Shown one piece after another: positions 1-7,262 of a stretch of DNA of 37,945 bases; position 1 is the first letter of the stretch; every line of letters starts with the position of its first letter. A program made the position numbers and the translations under genes. The notes under the pieces are model-generated. The model ran no database searches, was not told the origin of the DNA, and saw nothing but the letters and a program-made list of their open reading frames with translations. Source of the DNA: an uncultured Glaciecola sp. (GTDB lineage Bacteria > Pseudomonadota > Gammaproteobacteria > Enterobacterales > Alteromonadaceae); the NCBI GenBank assembly GCA_937125395.1, contig CAKZLI010000039.1:1-37945 (forward strand), written 5' to 3'.

Positions 1-722
1 TCTTGTGCTTTTTTTAACGGGTAATTAAAAATTATTTTCCCTTCAACCCTTGAGCCATCACTCCTAAAAGGCGTAGCGGTAAATTGAAATACTGACTTAT
101 TCTCGAAGCTTGATTTTACTCTTGCCCAAGTTGCAGCAGTAACGTGATGAGCTTCATCGACTATAAGATGAGTACAATCATTGATTAATTTATTGAAGTA
201 ATTGCTCGTAAATTTGGATAAAGCTGACGCTGAAGCGACAATTACATTTGCTTCTAGCAATTTATCTAAATCACCTTGATCATTTATCCCATGCTTGATT
301 GTTGCAACAATAGGATTAAGAACATTATCATCAACTAACCCCAGTTCACGTAATAATCCAAGTTGAACAAACTTGTTTTTAGTTTGTTCACGTAAAGCAT
401 CAGAAGGAACAATAACTAATGTCTTTTTGAAACGCCCAGCTACTACAATAGAGAGTATAGTTTCAGTTTTTCCTGTTCCAGTTGGCATAACCAAGGTTGC
501 AGCAGATTTACTATCAGAGCGCTCATAGCCTAAAGCAGCAAAAATCCCTCCTACTTGAGGTGATCTTAAACCTACAGTTTCATTCTCAACACTTTCTTCT
601 TTAAATATAAAATTAGAATTACACCAAGATGAGTAAATGTCTATTTCTAAAGCTTGTTTAGCATCAAGGGGTTGCCATGTGAGCGTGCTATTTTTTATTT
701 TACTTTCTTGTAAATCTGCCAT
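1..722 (-). CDS. SF2 DEAD/DEAH-box helicase (type III restriction Res-like), 3' part outside window
   Basis: The frame stays open from an ATG at 722 to the left edge, giving 240 residues of a longer protein. Visible are a motif I (Walker A) MPTGTGKTET at about residues 79-88, a motif Ia-like stretch TLVIVPSDALREQ (101-113), a DEAH box in LIVDEAHH (186-193) and motif III FTATPF (214-219). The stretch GLRSPQ (51-56) stands where a Q-motif-like element is expected. This is the first RecA-like domain of a superfamily 2 ATPase of the kind found in type III restriction Res subunits and many phage-defence helicases. It should couple ATP hydrolysis to nucleic-acid translocation or remodelling. The partner domains (second RecA lobe, nuclease or DUF) are not in the window, so the system cannot be named. 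An AGGA lies about 10 nt before the ATG. It sits downstream of the XRE gene on the same strand. Confidence 0.85.
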   Translation of the reverse strand, partial: MADLQESKIKNSTLTWQPLDAKQALEIDIYSSWCNSNFIFKEESVENETVGLRSPQVGGIFAALGYERSDSKSAATLVMPTGTGKTETILSIVVAGRFKKTLVIVPSDALREQTKNKFVQLGLLRELGLVDDNVLNPIVATIKHGINDQGDLDKLLEANVIVASASALSKFTSNYFNKLINDCTHLIVDEAHHVTAATWARVKSSFENKSVFQFTATPFRSDGSRVEGKIIFNYPLKKAQ

Positions 723-1108
723 ACGGGATGTCCTAGTTATCCGGTTGAAATCCTTTATTAATTAATAGGTTAATTTATCACTTGAATGGGACTAAAACCA
801 TAATAACCTTAAGTTATTAAGGTTATATTCAATTAAACCAAATTATCCAATTTCGCCACCAAATTTCCCTTATTAAACCTTCCACTTTCATTCACTAATC
901 TGAAGTGGCTTTATAAAAAGTATTGCATTTGGGTTCTATCTTCCACTTTTCATCATATTAAAATATGAGCTGCTACAGAAGAATTATAAAATTATATTGC
1001 AAGTAAGTTGTTGGGGCTGAGGTGAATTTTAGGTTTTGAACAAACTCTATAAATGAGTCCTAACGAAGGAAGTTAGGGGTTATAAATTAAAGTAAATGTA
1101 ATATATCT
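723..1108. other. AT-rich intergenic region upstream of the helicase gene, with several small repeats
   Basis: No coding frame of note is seen in these 386 bases. They hold a perfect 12-bp AT palindrome (756-767), a 10-bp inverted repeat with a 4-nt loop (803-826), and CTTCCACTTTCAT at 879-891 repeated as CTTCCACTTTTCAT at 940-953. An inverted partner TGAAGTGG lies at 901-908. A small hairpin with arms CCTAAC (1059-1064) and GTTAGG (1072-1077) is also present. The helicase promoter must lie here if that gene is not read through from the XRE gene. Confidence 0.6.
803..826. repeat. Perfect 10-bp inverted repeat, possible operator upstream of the helicase gene
   Basis: ATAACCTTAA (803-812) and TTAAGGTTAT (817-826) pair perfectly around the loop GTTA. 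The centre is about 95 bp upstream of the helicase start codon. No T-tract follows on either strand, so it looks more like a protein-binding palindrome than an intrinsic terminator. The XRE protein encoded next door is an obvious candidate ligand, but that is inference. Confidence 0.5.
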
Positions 1109-1375
1109 TTACATCTTCCTTGATAAGTTTGATTTAAAACTTAACTCTTTTAACTTACTTAGCCCAATTGAAGTATCAAGCTTTAGAGCATCACAGTATT
1201 GAACATATTCAAATACATTTAACTTTCTTTCACAGGTTTCTATCCTTACCACAAACTGGTGAGGCTCACCCAGTAATTTACCAAGGTCACGTACAGTTAA
1301 TCCCTGCTCGTTACGAGCAGCTTTTAGCCAGTCTATCAAGGCTTTATAACGGGAATCATTTATATGCTTAATCAT
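1109..1375 (-). CDS. Small XRE-family helix-turn-helix regulator
   Basis: This is an 88-aa protein from the ATG at 1375. A helix-turn-helix of the XRE/Cro type is seen in the stretch AARNEQGLTVRDLGKLLGEP and the following FVVRIETCERKLNVFEYV, the usual recognition-helix and helix-4 pattern of single-domain Cro-like repressors. It lies upstream of the helicase gene on the same strand and is divergent to the 217-aa gene, a typical place for a repressor controlling an accessory module. The start is uncertain. A strong AAGGAGG (1397-1403) lies 21 nt upstream of the chosen ATG, too far for normal spacing. An in-frame TTG at 1411 would extend the protein by 12 residues, but that start lacks a Shine-Dalgarno sequence and lies inside the hairpin. 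Two very short frames (ATG at 1394 and 1380) lie between the Shine-Dalgarno and the chosen start. Confidence 0.75.
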   Translation of the reverse strand: MIKHINDSRYKALIDWLKAARNEQGLTVRDLGKLLGEPHQFVVRIETCERKLNVFEYVQYCDALKLDTSIGLSKLKELSFKSNLSRKM

Positions 1376-1401
1376 GGCATGAACTCTATTGCATAACCTC
1401 C

Positions 1402-1457
1402 TTGGCAACAAAACAGTACCAAGGTATAATGATACTTTGGTGCTTTTTTGTTGCCAA
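1402..1457 (+). repeat. 26-bp near-perfect hairpin between the divergent XRE and 217-aa genes
   Basis: The arms 1402-1427 and 1432-1457 face each other around the loop AATG. Of 26 positions, 23 are Watson-Crick pairs, two (1417/1442 and 1423/1436) are G-U pairs when read as plus-strand RNA, and one (1414/1445) is a mismatch. Read on the minus strand the two wobbles become A-C mismatches, so the plus-strand transcript folds better. A six-T run (1444-1449) lies inside the right arm, so the inner 14 bp plus the T-run also resemble a terminator or attenuator about 60 nt before the 217-aa gene. The left end touches the AAGGAGG of the XRE gene. Confidence 0.75.
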
Positions 1458-1513
1458 TATTATATTAAAAACTAATAGTTAATGTCATCAGGTATCAGAC
1501 GGCTGAGGTACAC

Positions 1514-2167
1514 ATGAATGAAGAAAAAAAAGAGATGTTCAAAGAGTTCAAGCATATGCTTGGTTCAGGAGCTCTTCGTATATTGCTTAATATTAAAATT
1601 GGGGAGCCAGGTTTGGACGGTTTAGCAGAGCAACTTCACCGTGATAATGCGCAGTTTCATAACAACAATATTAATATTGCTAAATGCTATAAATTTTTAA
1701 AGTATCAATTAGATAAATTTGGCCTAGAAGGTATTCAGCAAGTAGAAAATGATGAAATAGATTTAACACGCCTTTTCAGGTTTAAATTTGATTTTAAAAT
1801 TGAGGACAGCGAAGTAAATTTCTTAATCCCTGACGCATGGGCAATATTACGTTTGCCTATTACAGAGGATCAAAGAATCATTAGATATAAAATATTTTAC
1901 AATTGCACACACAAGAGCGTAGATTCAGTTAAATTATCTGAAACAATAATGAGCCTGTACCACGTTTCTCAAGGCCAAGATAAATTTGAATGGGTTGCTC
2001 CATCTGGAATTAAATTCGTTTTATATAAAGATAGAATGTTAGGGTTTAGTGAATATGCAACGGATTACCTAGAACGAAATTATGTTCAACCGTATGTGAA
2101 GTGGTCAAAAGGAGAGAAAACATGCCCTAAAATTTTAACGTTACCTGAAATAATAAATAGAGTGTAA
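1514..2167 (+). CDS. Unrecognised 217-aa protein of the accessory segment
   Basis: A TGAGG lies 6 nt before the ATG, which supports this start. The protein is soluble by eye: no signal peptide, no membrane segment and no metal-binding cluster. The first 75 residues are rich in charged residues and Asn (HNNNIN) and probably helical. The middle (about 80-160) alternates hydrophobic and charged residues in beta-like fashion, and the tail carries several aromatic residues (YLERNYVQPYVKW). I do not recognise a family. It is transcribed away from the XRE gene, with the 26-bp hairpin in between, so the regulator may control both directions. Base composition is more AT-rich than the fab genes, in keeping with acquired DNA. 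A role with the helicase is only inferred from proximity. Confidence 0.75.
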   Translation: MNEEKKEMFKEFKHMLGSGALRILLNIKIGEPGLDGLAEQLHRDNAQFHNNNINIAKCYKFLKYQLDKFGLEGIQQVENDEIDLTRLFRFKFDFKIEDSEVNFLIPDAWAILRLPITEDQRIIRYKIFYNCTHKSVDSVKLSETIMSLYHVSQGQDKFEWVAPSGIKFVLYKDRMLGFSEYATDYLERNYVQPYVKWSKGEKTCPKILTLPEIINRV

Positions 2168-2434
2168 TTTATAAAAGCTTAAAAGGGTAAAAAGCCAAAA
2201 CTGTAAAATCATGTTTTAATTTTGGTTAGTACTTTGTTTACATATTTTGAATGTAATTATAAAAATTGTGATTATATTGGTTTACATTTATATCAAAATT
2301 TGAGGTAGGAAGAGAATACTTGGGTAGTTTACATTTATCTGAAGCGAACTATTAGAATATATAATAATACTTGATAAATAAGGCGTTACGAATTTCAGTC
2401 ACTCACTCACTCTGTTTACATAAAAAAAAACGGA
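2168..2434. other. AT-rich element edge between the orphan gene and truncated tmk
   Basis: These 267 bases contain no convincing gene. Their notable content is four same-strand copies of GTTTACAT (2236, 2280, 2327, 2414), a short CACT tandem run (about 2400-2412) and an A-run directly before the point where tmk homology starts. Confidence 0.6.
2236..2421 (+). repeat. Four direct copies of GTTTACAT at the element edge
   Basis: Exact copies lie at 2236-2243, 2280-2287, 2327-2334 and 2414-2421, with start-to-start steps of 44, 47 and 87 bp. The second and third extend to GTTTACATTTAT. Repeated oriented sites next to an insertion junction are what recombinase arm sites or transposase-binding sites look like. 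No recombinase gene is visible in the window to confirm this. Confidence 0.6.
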
Positions 2435-2749
2435 TTATAACGACCAGTCATGACGATCACCAATTACCCAATTGCCAAGCGCTAATTGAGGTTTGATGGT
2501 ATTTTCAACTAATTGAGAACGGGCGGCATACATAAGTAACAATTCGGTTTGTTCTGTGACTTTTTCATCTTGCCAGTCATGCTTTACACACTCACGGATA
2601 GCCTCAGCCATGGGTGTTCCACCCGGTTCACGGGTCAACACTACGTTAATGCCCGCTTGTTGGAGGACGTGCTTAATCGCTGAGATAACCGTACTTTTGC
2701 CGGCACCTTCCAATCCCTCAACCGCGATAAATTTTCCAGCAGTAATCAT
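2435..2749 (-). pseudogene. tmk: Thymidylate kinase, truncated to its N-terminal half
   Basis: Tmk phosphorylates dTMP to dTDP. The fragment of 104 aa starts normally with a P-loop [10 protein letters not shown] and keeps the substrate motif TREPGG, the YAAR segment and the DR(H/Y) motif in VIGDRHD. After that last Asp it departs from the family (WSL, stop), where other Tmk proteins continue with an S-x-QAYQ segment, the lid and the C-terminal helices. About half of the usual ~210 residues is therefore missing. No other frame to the left restores the lost part. The gene follows mltG by 25 bp as in most gammaproteobacteria, but holB, which normally comes next, is absent and the accessory segment begins instead. 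Tmk is essential in studied bacteria, so a complete copy must exist elsewhere, perhaps rebuilt at the far end of the insertion. Confidence 0.85.
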
Positions 2750-2774
2750 GTAAAAACAGCTCTTTTTGTTTGTG

Positions 2775-3794
2775 TTAGCGCTTAAGTTGGTATTGTCTCA
2801 CAGCTTGGTTATGTTGTTGTAGTGTTTCTGAAAAATAATGCTCACCGTTGCCCTTAGCGACAAAGTACAAATCATTTGTCGCTAGCGGTGTTAAGACAGC
2901 TAACAAGGCAGCTTGACTAGGTGCAGCAATGGCACTTGGTGGTAATCCATTGATCACATAGGTATTAAAAGGGGTCGCTCGACGTAAGTCAGCGCGTGTT
3001 ATATCGCCATTAAAATCAGGCCCGATACCATAAATAACAGTAGGATCGGTTTGTAAGCGCATCGATTTGGACAAACGATGTAAAAATACGCCCGCAATAT
3101 GCGTCCGTTCAGCGGCAACACCCGTTTCTTTTTCGACAATCGACGCTAATGTAATCCATTCATGTTGATTAGTCAGTTGAGTCGGCAAGGTATACTGAGT
3201 TAACAACTCTGATAACTGCTCCGCCTGCTTAAGTTGAGCTTGCCTAAGTATGCTACTCGCTGTCGCGAGGTGTAGATACTGGTACGTTTCAGGTAATACA
3301 TAGCCTTCTTGCCAAATAACCCCATTGGTATCCGTATATTCAAACGAGTTAGGATCAAAACTGACATCTAGCGTAATATTCTGTGTCTTCTCCATTTGCG
3401 CCAGCCATTGCCATAAGGGTTGACCTTCAACTAACGTAATATTGTGTCTGACAACGTCACCTCGTTGTAAGCGTTTGAGCAGTGTATGTAAAGTTAAGTC
3501 AGGTGTAATAGCATAGTAACCAGCTTTGATATCCGCTGTATCAGGTCTTGATTTAATCCACGCCTTACGTAACATGCCACTGGGCTCAAGGTAATCTTGC
3601 TCAATCAGTTGATTAACTAAGCCGTTAAATGTGCTCCCTGTTGCCACATTGATAGTGATAGAGTCAGTATTATCGGGCAGTACTAAACGAACTTGTGCCT
3701 CTCGTTGCACTAACCAAGCGGTCAATAACAGCACAATGATACATAGCGCAAAAAAATAGCTCCATCGAGTTGCATTGCGTAAATGATGCCTCAT
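2775..3794 (-). CDS. mltG: Endolytic murein transglycosylase MltG (YceG)
   Basis: This inner-membrane lytic transglycosylase cuts nascent peptidoglycan strands and so sets glycan chain length. The 339-aa protein has one N-terminal membrane anchor (about residues 13-30), then the LysM-like portion and the YceG domain. The catalytic Glu is E221 in [10 protein letters not shown], matching E218 of E. coli MltG. Family signatures such as [10 protein letters not shown] and ATPFNTY follow. Its ATG overlaps the pabC stop by 4 nt (ATGA), so the two are translationally coupled, and it leads into the broken tmk. The length is normal. Confidence 0.96.
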   Translation of the reverse strand: MRHHLRNATRWSYFFALCIIVLLLTAWLVQREAQVRLVLPDNTDSITINVATGSTFNGLVNQLIEQDYLEPSGMLRKAWIKSRPDTADIKAGYYAITPDLTLHTLLKRLQRGDVVRHNITLVEGQPLWQWLAQMEKTQNITLDVSFDPNSFEYTDTNGVIWQEGYVLPETYQYLHLATASSILRQAQLKQAEQLSELLTQYTLPTQLTNQHEWITLASIVEKETGVAAERTHIAGVFLHRLSKSMRLQTDPTVIYGIGPDFNGDITRADLRRATPFNTYVINGLPPSAIAAPSQAALLAVLTPLATNDLYFVAKGNGEHYFSETLQQHNQAVRQYQLKR

Positions 3795-4621
3795 TGTTGT
3801 TCACCCTTAGCGAAATAAGTGTCAATATGGCCTAATAACGGCGCAATTTGTGAATTGGTAAATGTAATCAACTGGTCGGTGGTGAGTGATAATGTCGCGA
3901 TAGGCACAACACCACGAACAGCATTACACATAAATACTGATTGGGCTGATACTAGCGCAGTAATATCATACTCTGCGACACTATAGGGCAGTTTATTGGC
4001 GTCAAATACGTTAAGTATCATGTCCCGATAGACACCTTTCACACCGCAGTTATTTAATGCTGGGGTATGCCAGCGCTCGTCGTTATACCAAAATAAATTG
4101 GCACTACTTGTTTCAATAACATGTTGATGCATATCCAAGCACAATACATCATCGACGGACAATGCATCGGCTTGGCGTTTAAACAACACTTGCTCTAAAC
4201 GATTTATGTGTTTGATGCCTGCCAACAGCGGCTGTGTACTGATATATCCTTGCGCAATTCGAATATTGGCTGCAGGGATGATTGGTGGTAACGCGGAAGT
4301 GGTGATCACTGCAATGGGTGATTGTGCGCACTGCATCGAATAGCCTCGACCACCACTGCCTCGAGAGATGAGGACTTTCACCACCGCCTGCTCACTTCCT
4401 GTTCGAGCGACACGTTCAATCGATGCGCTCAACTCAGACCAACTTGTCGAATCAATTATAAAACCAAGACGATGTGCATCAGATTGTAATCGAGTGATAT
4501 GCAATGCTAAACATTCAACCTGGTAATGCTCGACCCGCATTGTCGTAAAAAAACCATCGCCATAATTAAAGGCACGGTCATTGATAGCAACAGTATGTTC
4601 AGTGTGGATATGTAATTTCAT
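3791..4621 (-). CDS. pabC: Aminodeoxychorismate lyase PabC
   Basis: This is a PLP enzyme of fold type IV that splits 4-amino-4-deoxychorismate into p-aminobenzoate and pyruvate for folate synthesis. The 276 residues include the N-terminal NDRAFNYGDGFFTTMR motif, the RGSGGRGY strand and the likely Schiff-base lysine K137 in GIKHINRLEQ. The later segment ETSSANLFW binds the cofactor phosphate in this family. It sits between fabF and mltG as in E. coli. A strong terminator lies between fabF and this gene, about 50 nt upstream of the start, so expression needs read-through or a promoter in that short gap. None is evident. Confidence 0.95.
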   Translation of the reverse strand: MKLHIHTEHTVAINDRAFNYGDGFFTTMRVEHYQVECLALHITRLQSDAHRLGFIIDSTSWSELSASIERVARTGSEQAVVKVLISRGSGGRGYSMQCAQSPIAVITTSALPPIIPAANIRIAQGYISTQPLLAGIKHINRLEQVLFKRQADALSVDDVLCLDMHQHVIETSSANLFWYNDERWHTPALNNCGVKGVYRDMILNVFDANKLPYSVAEYDITALVSAQSVFMCNAVRGVVPIATLSLTTDQLITFTNSQIAPLLGHIDTYFAKGEQQ

Positions 4622-4673
4622 AGCGATACATTAGACAAAATCACGTGTAGATTCAACTATATATTGGACTAAT

Positions 4674-4700
4674 AAAAAAAACGCAAGCCGAAGCTTGCGT
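4674..4700 (-). terminator. Intrinsic terminator after fabF
   Basis: On the minus strand, arms ACGCAAGC and GCTTGCGT (4681-4688 and 4693-4700) close a TTCG loop and are followed by seven T (4674-4680). This is a textbook Rho-independent terminator placed between fabF and pabC. Confidence 0.9.
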
Positions 4701-4740
4701 TAGTATAAAAAGCCATGTGGGTATACAACCCAACACGCAA

Positions 4741-5982
4741 TTAATCTGGACGTTTAAACAACAACGACCCATTAGTCCCACCAAACCCAAATGAATTACA
4801 CAATGCATAAGCATGTGAAAAAGCTTGAGGTACATGAGGCACCAAGTTCAAATCACAATCTGCACTTGGGTTATCTAAGTTAATTGTCGGTGGTGCAATT
4901 TTATCACGCAACGCTAAGATGGTAAAAATCGCCTCAACAGAACCAGCAGCACCTAACAAATGACCTGTCATCGATTTGGTAGAACTGACTAGAACATCGT
5001 GCGCCGATTCTTTAAAAATCGTTTTAACAGCAGCGATCTCTGCGATATCACCAGCAGGTGTTGACGTACCATGGGCATTAATATAACCAATTTGGTTTGC
5101 ATCAATAGCGGCATCATTAATGGCGTTTTGCATAGCTGCTGCCGCGCCCTCACCATCTGCAGGTGGTGACGTCATGTGATACGCATCACCTGACATACCG
5201 AAACCGACCAATTCGGCGTAAATTTTGGCACCACGCGCTTTGGCTTGTGCATACTCTTCAAGCATAACAACCCCAGCACCCTCACCCATTACAAAACCAT
5301 CACGGGCTTCATCCCAAGGACGAGATGCTTGTTGTGGATTGTCGTTGTTAGTGGATAACGCACGTGCAGATCCAAATCCTGCCATTGCTAATGGGGTTAT
5401 GGTTGATTCAGCTCCGCCGGCAACCATCGCATCAGCGTCACCATAAGCAATCATTCGCGCTGCAATACCAATATTATGCACACCCGTAGTACAAGCAGTC
5501 ACGACATTGATGTTTGGCCCTTTTAAGCCACGCATTATCGATAAGAAACCGGAGACCATATTGGTGATTGTCGATGGCACAAAAAACGGCGATACACGAC
5601 GTGGACCACTTTTTAATAATTTAGTATGATTTTCTTCAATTAATGGTAATCCACCAATCCCAGAACCAATCGCAACTCCAACTCGTGATGCAGTATCTTC
5701 GTTAACCGGATATTGCGAGTCATCTAACGCTTGGATCCCGGCGGCAACACCTAATTGAATAAAGCGATCCATTTTCTTGGTTTCTTTTTTATCAATGTAT
5801 TCACTAGGATCAAAATCAGACGCTTCACCAGCAAACTGAGTGCTGTACTCTGAAGCATCAAAATGCGTGATAGGACCAATCCCAGATTGACCTGCAAGAA
5901 TATTTTTCCACGTGGTAGTGACATCATTACCCAGTGGTGAAATTAAACCTAAACCAGTGACTACTACTCTTCTTTTAGCCAT
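4741..5982 (-). CDS. fabF: 3-oxoacyl-ACP synthase II (FabF)
   Basis: This condensing enzyme elongates acyl-ACP with malonyl-ACP in the cytoplasm and in gammaproteobacteria governs temperature control of unsaturated fatty acids. The 413 aa match the family length. The Cys-His-His triad is visible: C164 in VTACTTG, H304 in INAHGTST and H341 in [14 protein letters not shown]. The C-terminal glycine motif NSFGFGGTN is intact. It lies downstream of acpP, separated by a terminator-like hairpin, so its level may be partly uncoupled from ACP. Confidence 0.98.
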   Translation of the reverse strand: MAKRRVVVTGLGLISPLGNDVTTTWKNILAGQSGIGPITHFDASEYSTQFAGEASDFDPSEYIDKKETKKMDRFIQLGVAAGIQALDDSQYPVNEDTASRVGVAIGSGIGGLPLIEENHTKLLKSGPRRVSPFFVPSTITNMVSGFLSIMRGLKGPNINVVTACTTGVHNIGIAARMIAYGDADAMVAGGAESTITPLAMAGFGSARALSTNNDNPQQASRPWDEARDGFVMGEGAGVVMLEEYAQAKARGAKIYAELVGFGMSGDAYHMTSPPADGEGAAAAMQNAINDAAIDANQIGYINAHGTSTPAGDIAEIAAVKTIFKESAHDVLVSSTKSMTGHLLGAAGSVEAIFTILALRDKIAPPTINLDNPSADCDLNLVPHVPQAFSHAYALCNSFGFGGTNGSLLFKRPD

Positions 5983-6010
5983 GGAATTCTCCGTTTTATA
6001 GACACCAACA

Positions 6011-6037
6011 AAAAACGGCCCATAAAGAGCCGTTTTT
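6011..6037 (-). terminator. Terminator or attenuator between acpP and fabF
   Basis: Arms AAAAACGGC (6011-6019) and GCCGTTTTT (6029-6037) form a hairpin with a T-run on both strands. On the minus strand two more pairs close the loop to five bases. It is placed to trim the abundant acpP message while allowing some read-through to fabF. Confidence 0.85.
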
Positions 6038-6052
6038 ACATAATTCTAAATA

Positions 6053-6292
6053 TTACGCGTCGTTGTTTGCATTGACATAGTCAATAGCAGACTGAACAGT
6101 CGTAATTTTTTCAGCTTCTTCATCAGGGATCTCAGTATCAAACTCGTCTTCAAGAGCCATTACTAATTCAACAGTGTCTAAAGAGTCTGCGCCTAAATCG
6201 TCAACAAATGATGCTTCTGATTTTACTTCTTCTTCTTTTACGCCTAATTGTTCGATGATGATTTTTTTAACGCGTTCTTCGATGTTACTCAT
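6053..6292 (-). CDS. acpP: Acyl carrier protein
   Basis: This 79-residue acidic four-helix protein carries growing acyl chains on a 4'-phosphopantetheine arm. The attachment site is S37 in [18 protein letters not shown], the universal ACP motif. The start at 6292 ([10 protein letters not shown]) was chosen because it matches all ACPs. A longer in-frame start at 6397 would add 35 residues that do not resemble the family. It lies between fabG and fabF, and 213 bp of non-coding DNA upstream leave room for its own strong promoter, as is usual for acpP. Confidence 0.98.
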   Translation of the reverse strand: MSNIEERVKKIIIEQLGVKEEEVKSEASFVDDLGADSLDTVELVMALEDEFDTEIPDEEAEKITTVQSAIDYVNANNDA

Positions 6293-6505
6293 GTTGTAAA
6301 TTCCCTTAATTGACTTGGAAAAAATTTTCGCTAGTTTATTTTGCATTGTCACTAGATGCAAGCAACAAATGCATATTACGGCGTGGTCGAACCACAATTT
6401 GTTTAAATATTAGACAAAAGCACTCTATTTATCAAGGTTTTGCTGATATTCATAATGAACCGACCTACCAGTATAATTTAATTGTAGAGAAAAGCACCAA
6501 CGTGC

Positions 6506-7237
6506 TTAACCCATATACATTCCACCATTAACATGGATTGTTTCGCCAGTGATGTAAGCCGCTACATCGCTTGCTAAAAATGCAACCGTGCCAGCTATTT
6601 CTTCTGGCGCCCCCAAACGGTTCGCAGGCACATCTTTAAATATGGCTTCTTTTTGTTCATCACTCAATACTTTGGTCATATCGGTATCAATAAAGCCTGG
6701 TGCAACAACATTTACCGTGATACCACGAGAGGCGACTTCTCGAGCCATTGATTTACTAAAACCAATCACGCCGGCTTTGGCTGCGGCATAATTAGCTTGA
6801 CCGCCATTACCCGTTGAGCCAACCACAGATCCAATATTAATGATGCGTCCATGACGCTGTTTCATCATACCGCGAAGCACGGCTTTGGATAAAGCAAAAA
6901 TAGACGTTAAATTGGTTTGAATAATGGCATTCCATTCGTCGTCTTTCATACGCATTAATAGATTGTCACGCGTAATACCCGCGTTATTAACCAATATACT
7001 AATGACACCATGCTCAGCTGTGATGTCTTTAATTAATGCATCAATTGCACCTTCTGCTGTTACATTTAATACTTTACCGACACCATTTTCGCCAAGGTAT
7101 TCACTGATTGCAGCAGCACCAGACTCACTGGTCGCGGTACCGATGACAAATGTATCTTGATTAGTCAATGCAAGTGCAGTTGCTTTACCAATACCACGTG
7201 ATGCACCTGTTACTAATATAATTTTTTTATCTGACAT
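6506..7237 (-). CDS. fabG: 3-oxoacyl-ACP reductase (FabG)
   Basis: This is an NADPH-dependent short-chain dehydrogenase that reduces 3-ketoacyl-ACP, the first reduction of each elongation cycle. The 243 aa carry the TGASRGIG nucleotide-binding motif (10-17), NNAG (84-87) and the catalytic S137, Y150 and K154 (SVVGS and YAAAKAG). The C-terminal HVNGGMYMG end is typical. It lies 25 bp downstream of fabD in the same operon. Confidence 0.98.
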   Translation of the reverse strand: MSDKKIILVTGASRGIGKATALALTNQDTFVIGTATSESGAAAISEYLGENGVGKVLNVTAEGAIDALIKDITAEHGVISILVNNAGITRDNLLMRMKDDEWNAIIQTNLTSIFALSKAVLRGMMKQRHGRIINIGSVVGSTGNGGQANYAAAKAGVIGFSKSMAREVASRGITVNVVAPGFIDTDMTKVLSDEQKEAIFKDVPANRLGAPEEIAGTVAFLASDVAAYITGETIHVNGGMYMG

Positions 7238-7262
7238 ACTGAGTTCTCTTATACAATTATCA

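Noticed and set aside
2396..2413. CACT tandem run as a meaningful microsatellite
   Set aside because: Only about three units; too short to support a phase-variation claim.
2236..2421. GTTTACAT copies as a CRISPR array
   Set aside because: The repeats are only 8 bp, the steps are uneven (44, 47, 87) and no cas gene is near.
4653..4835. 60-aa open frame across the fabF 3' end
   Set aside because: It lies across the fabF stop and terminator in another frame.
6293..6397. 35-residue extension of ACP
   Set aside because: All ACPs start at the equivalent of 6292, and the extension resembles translated leader.
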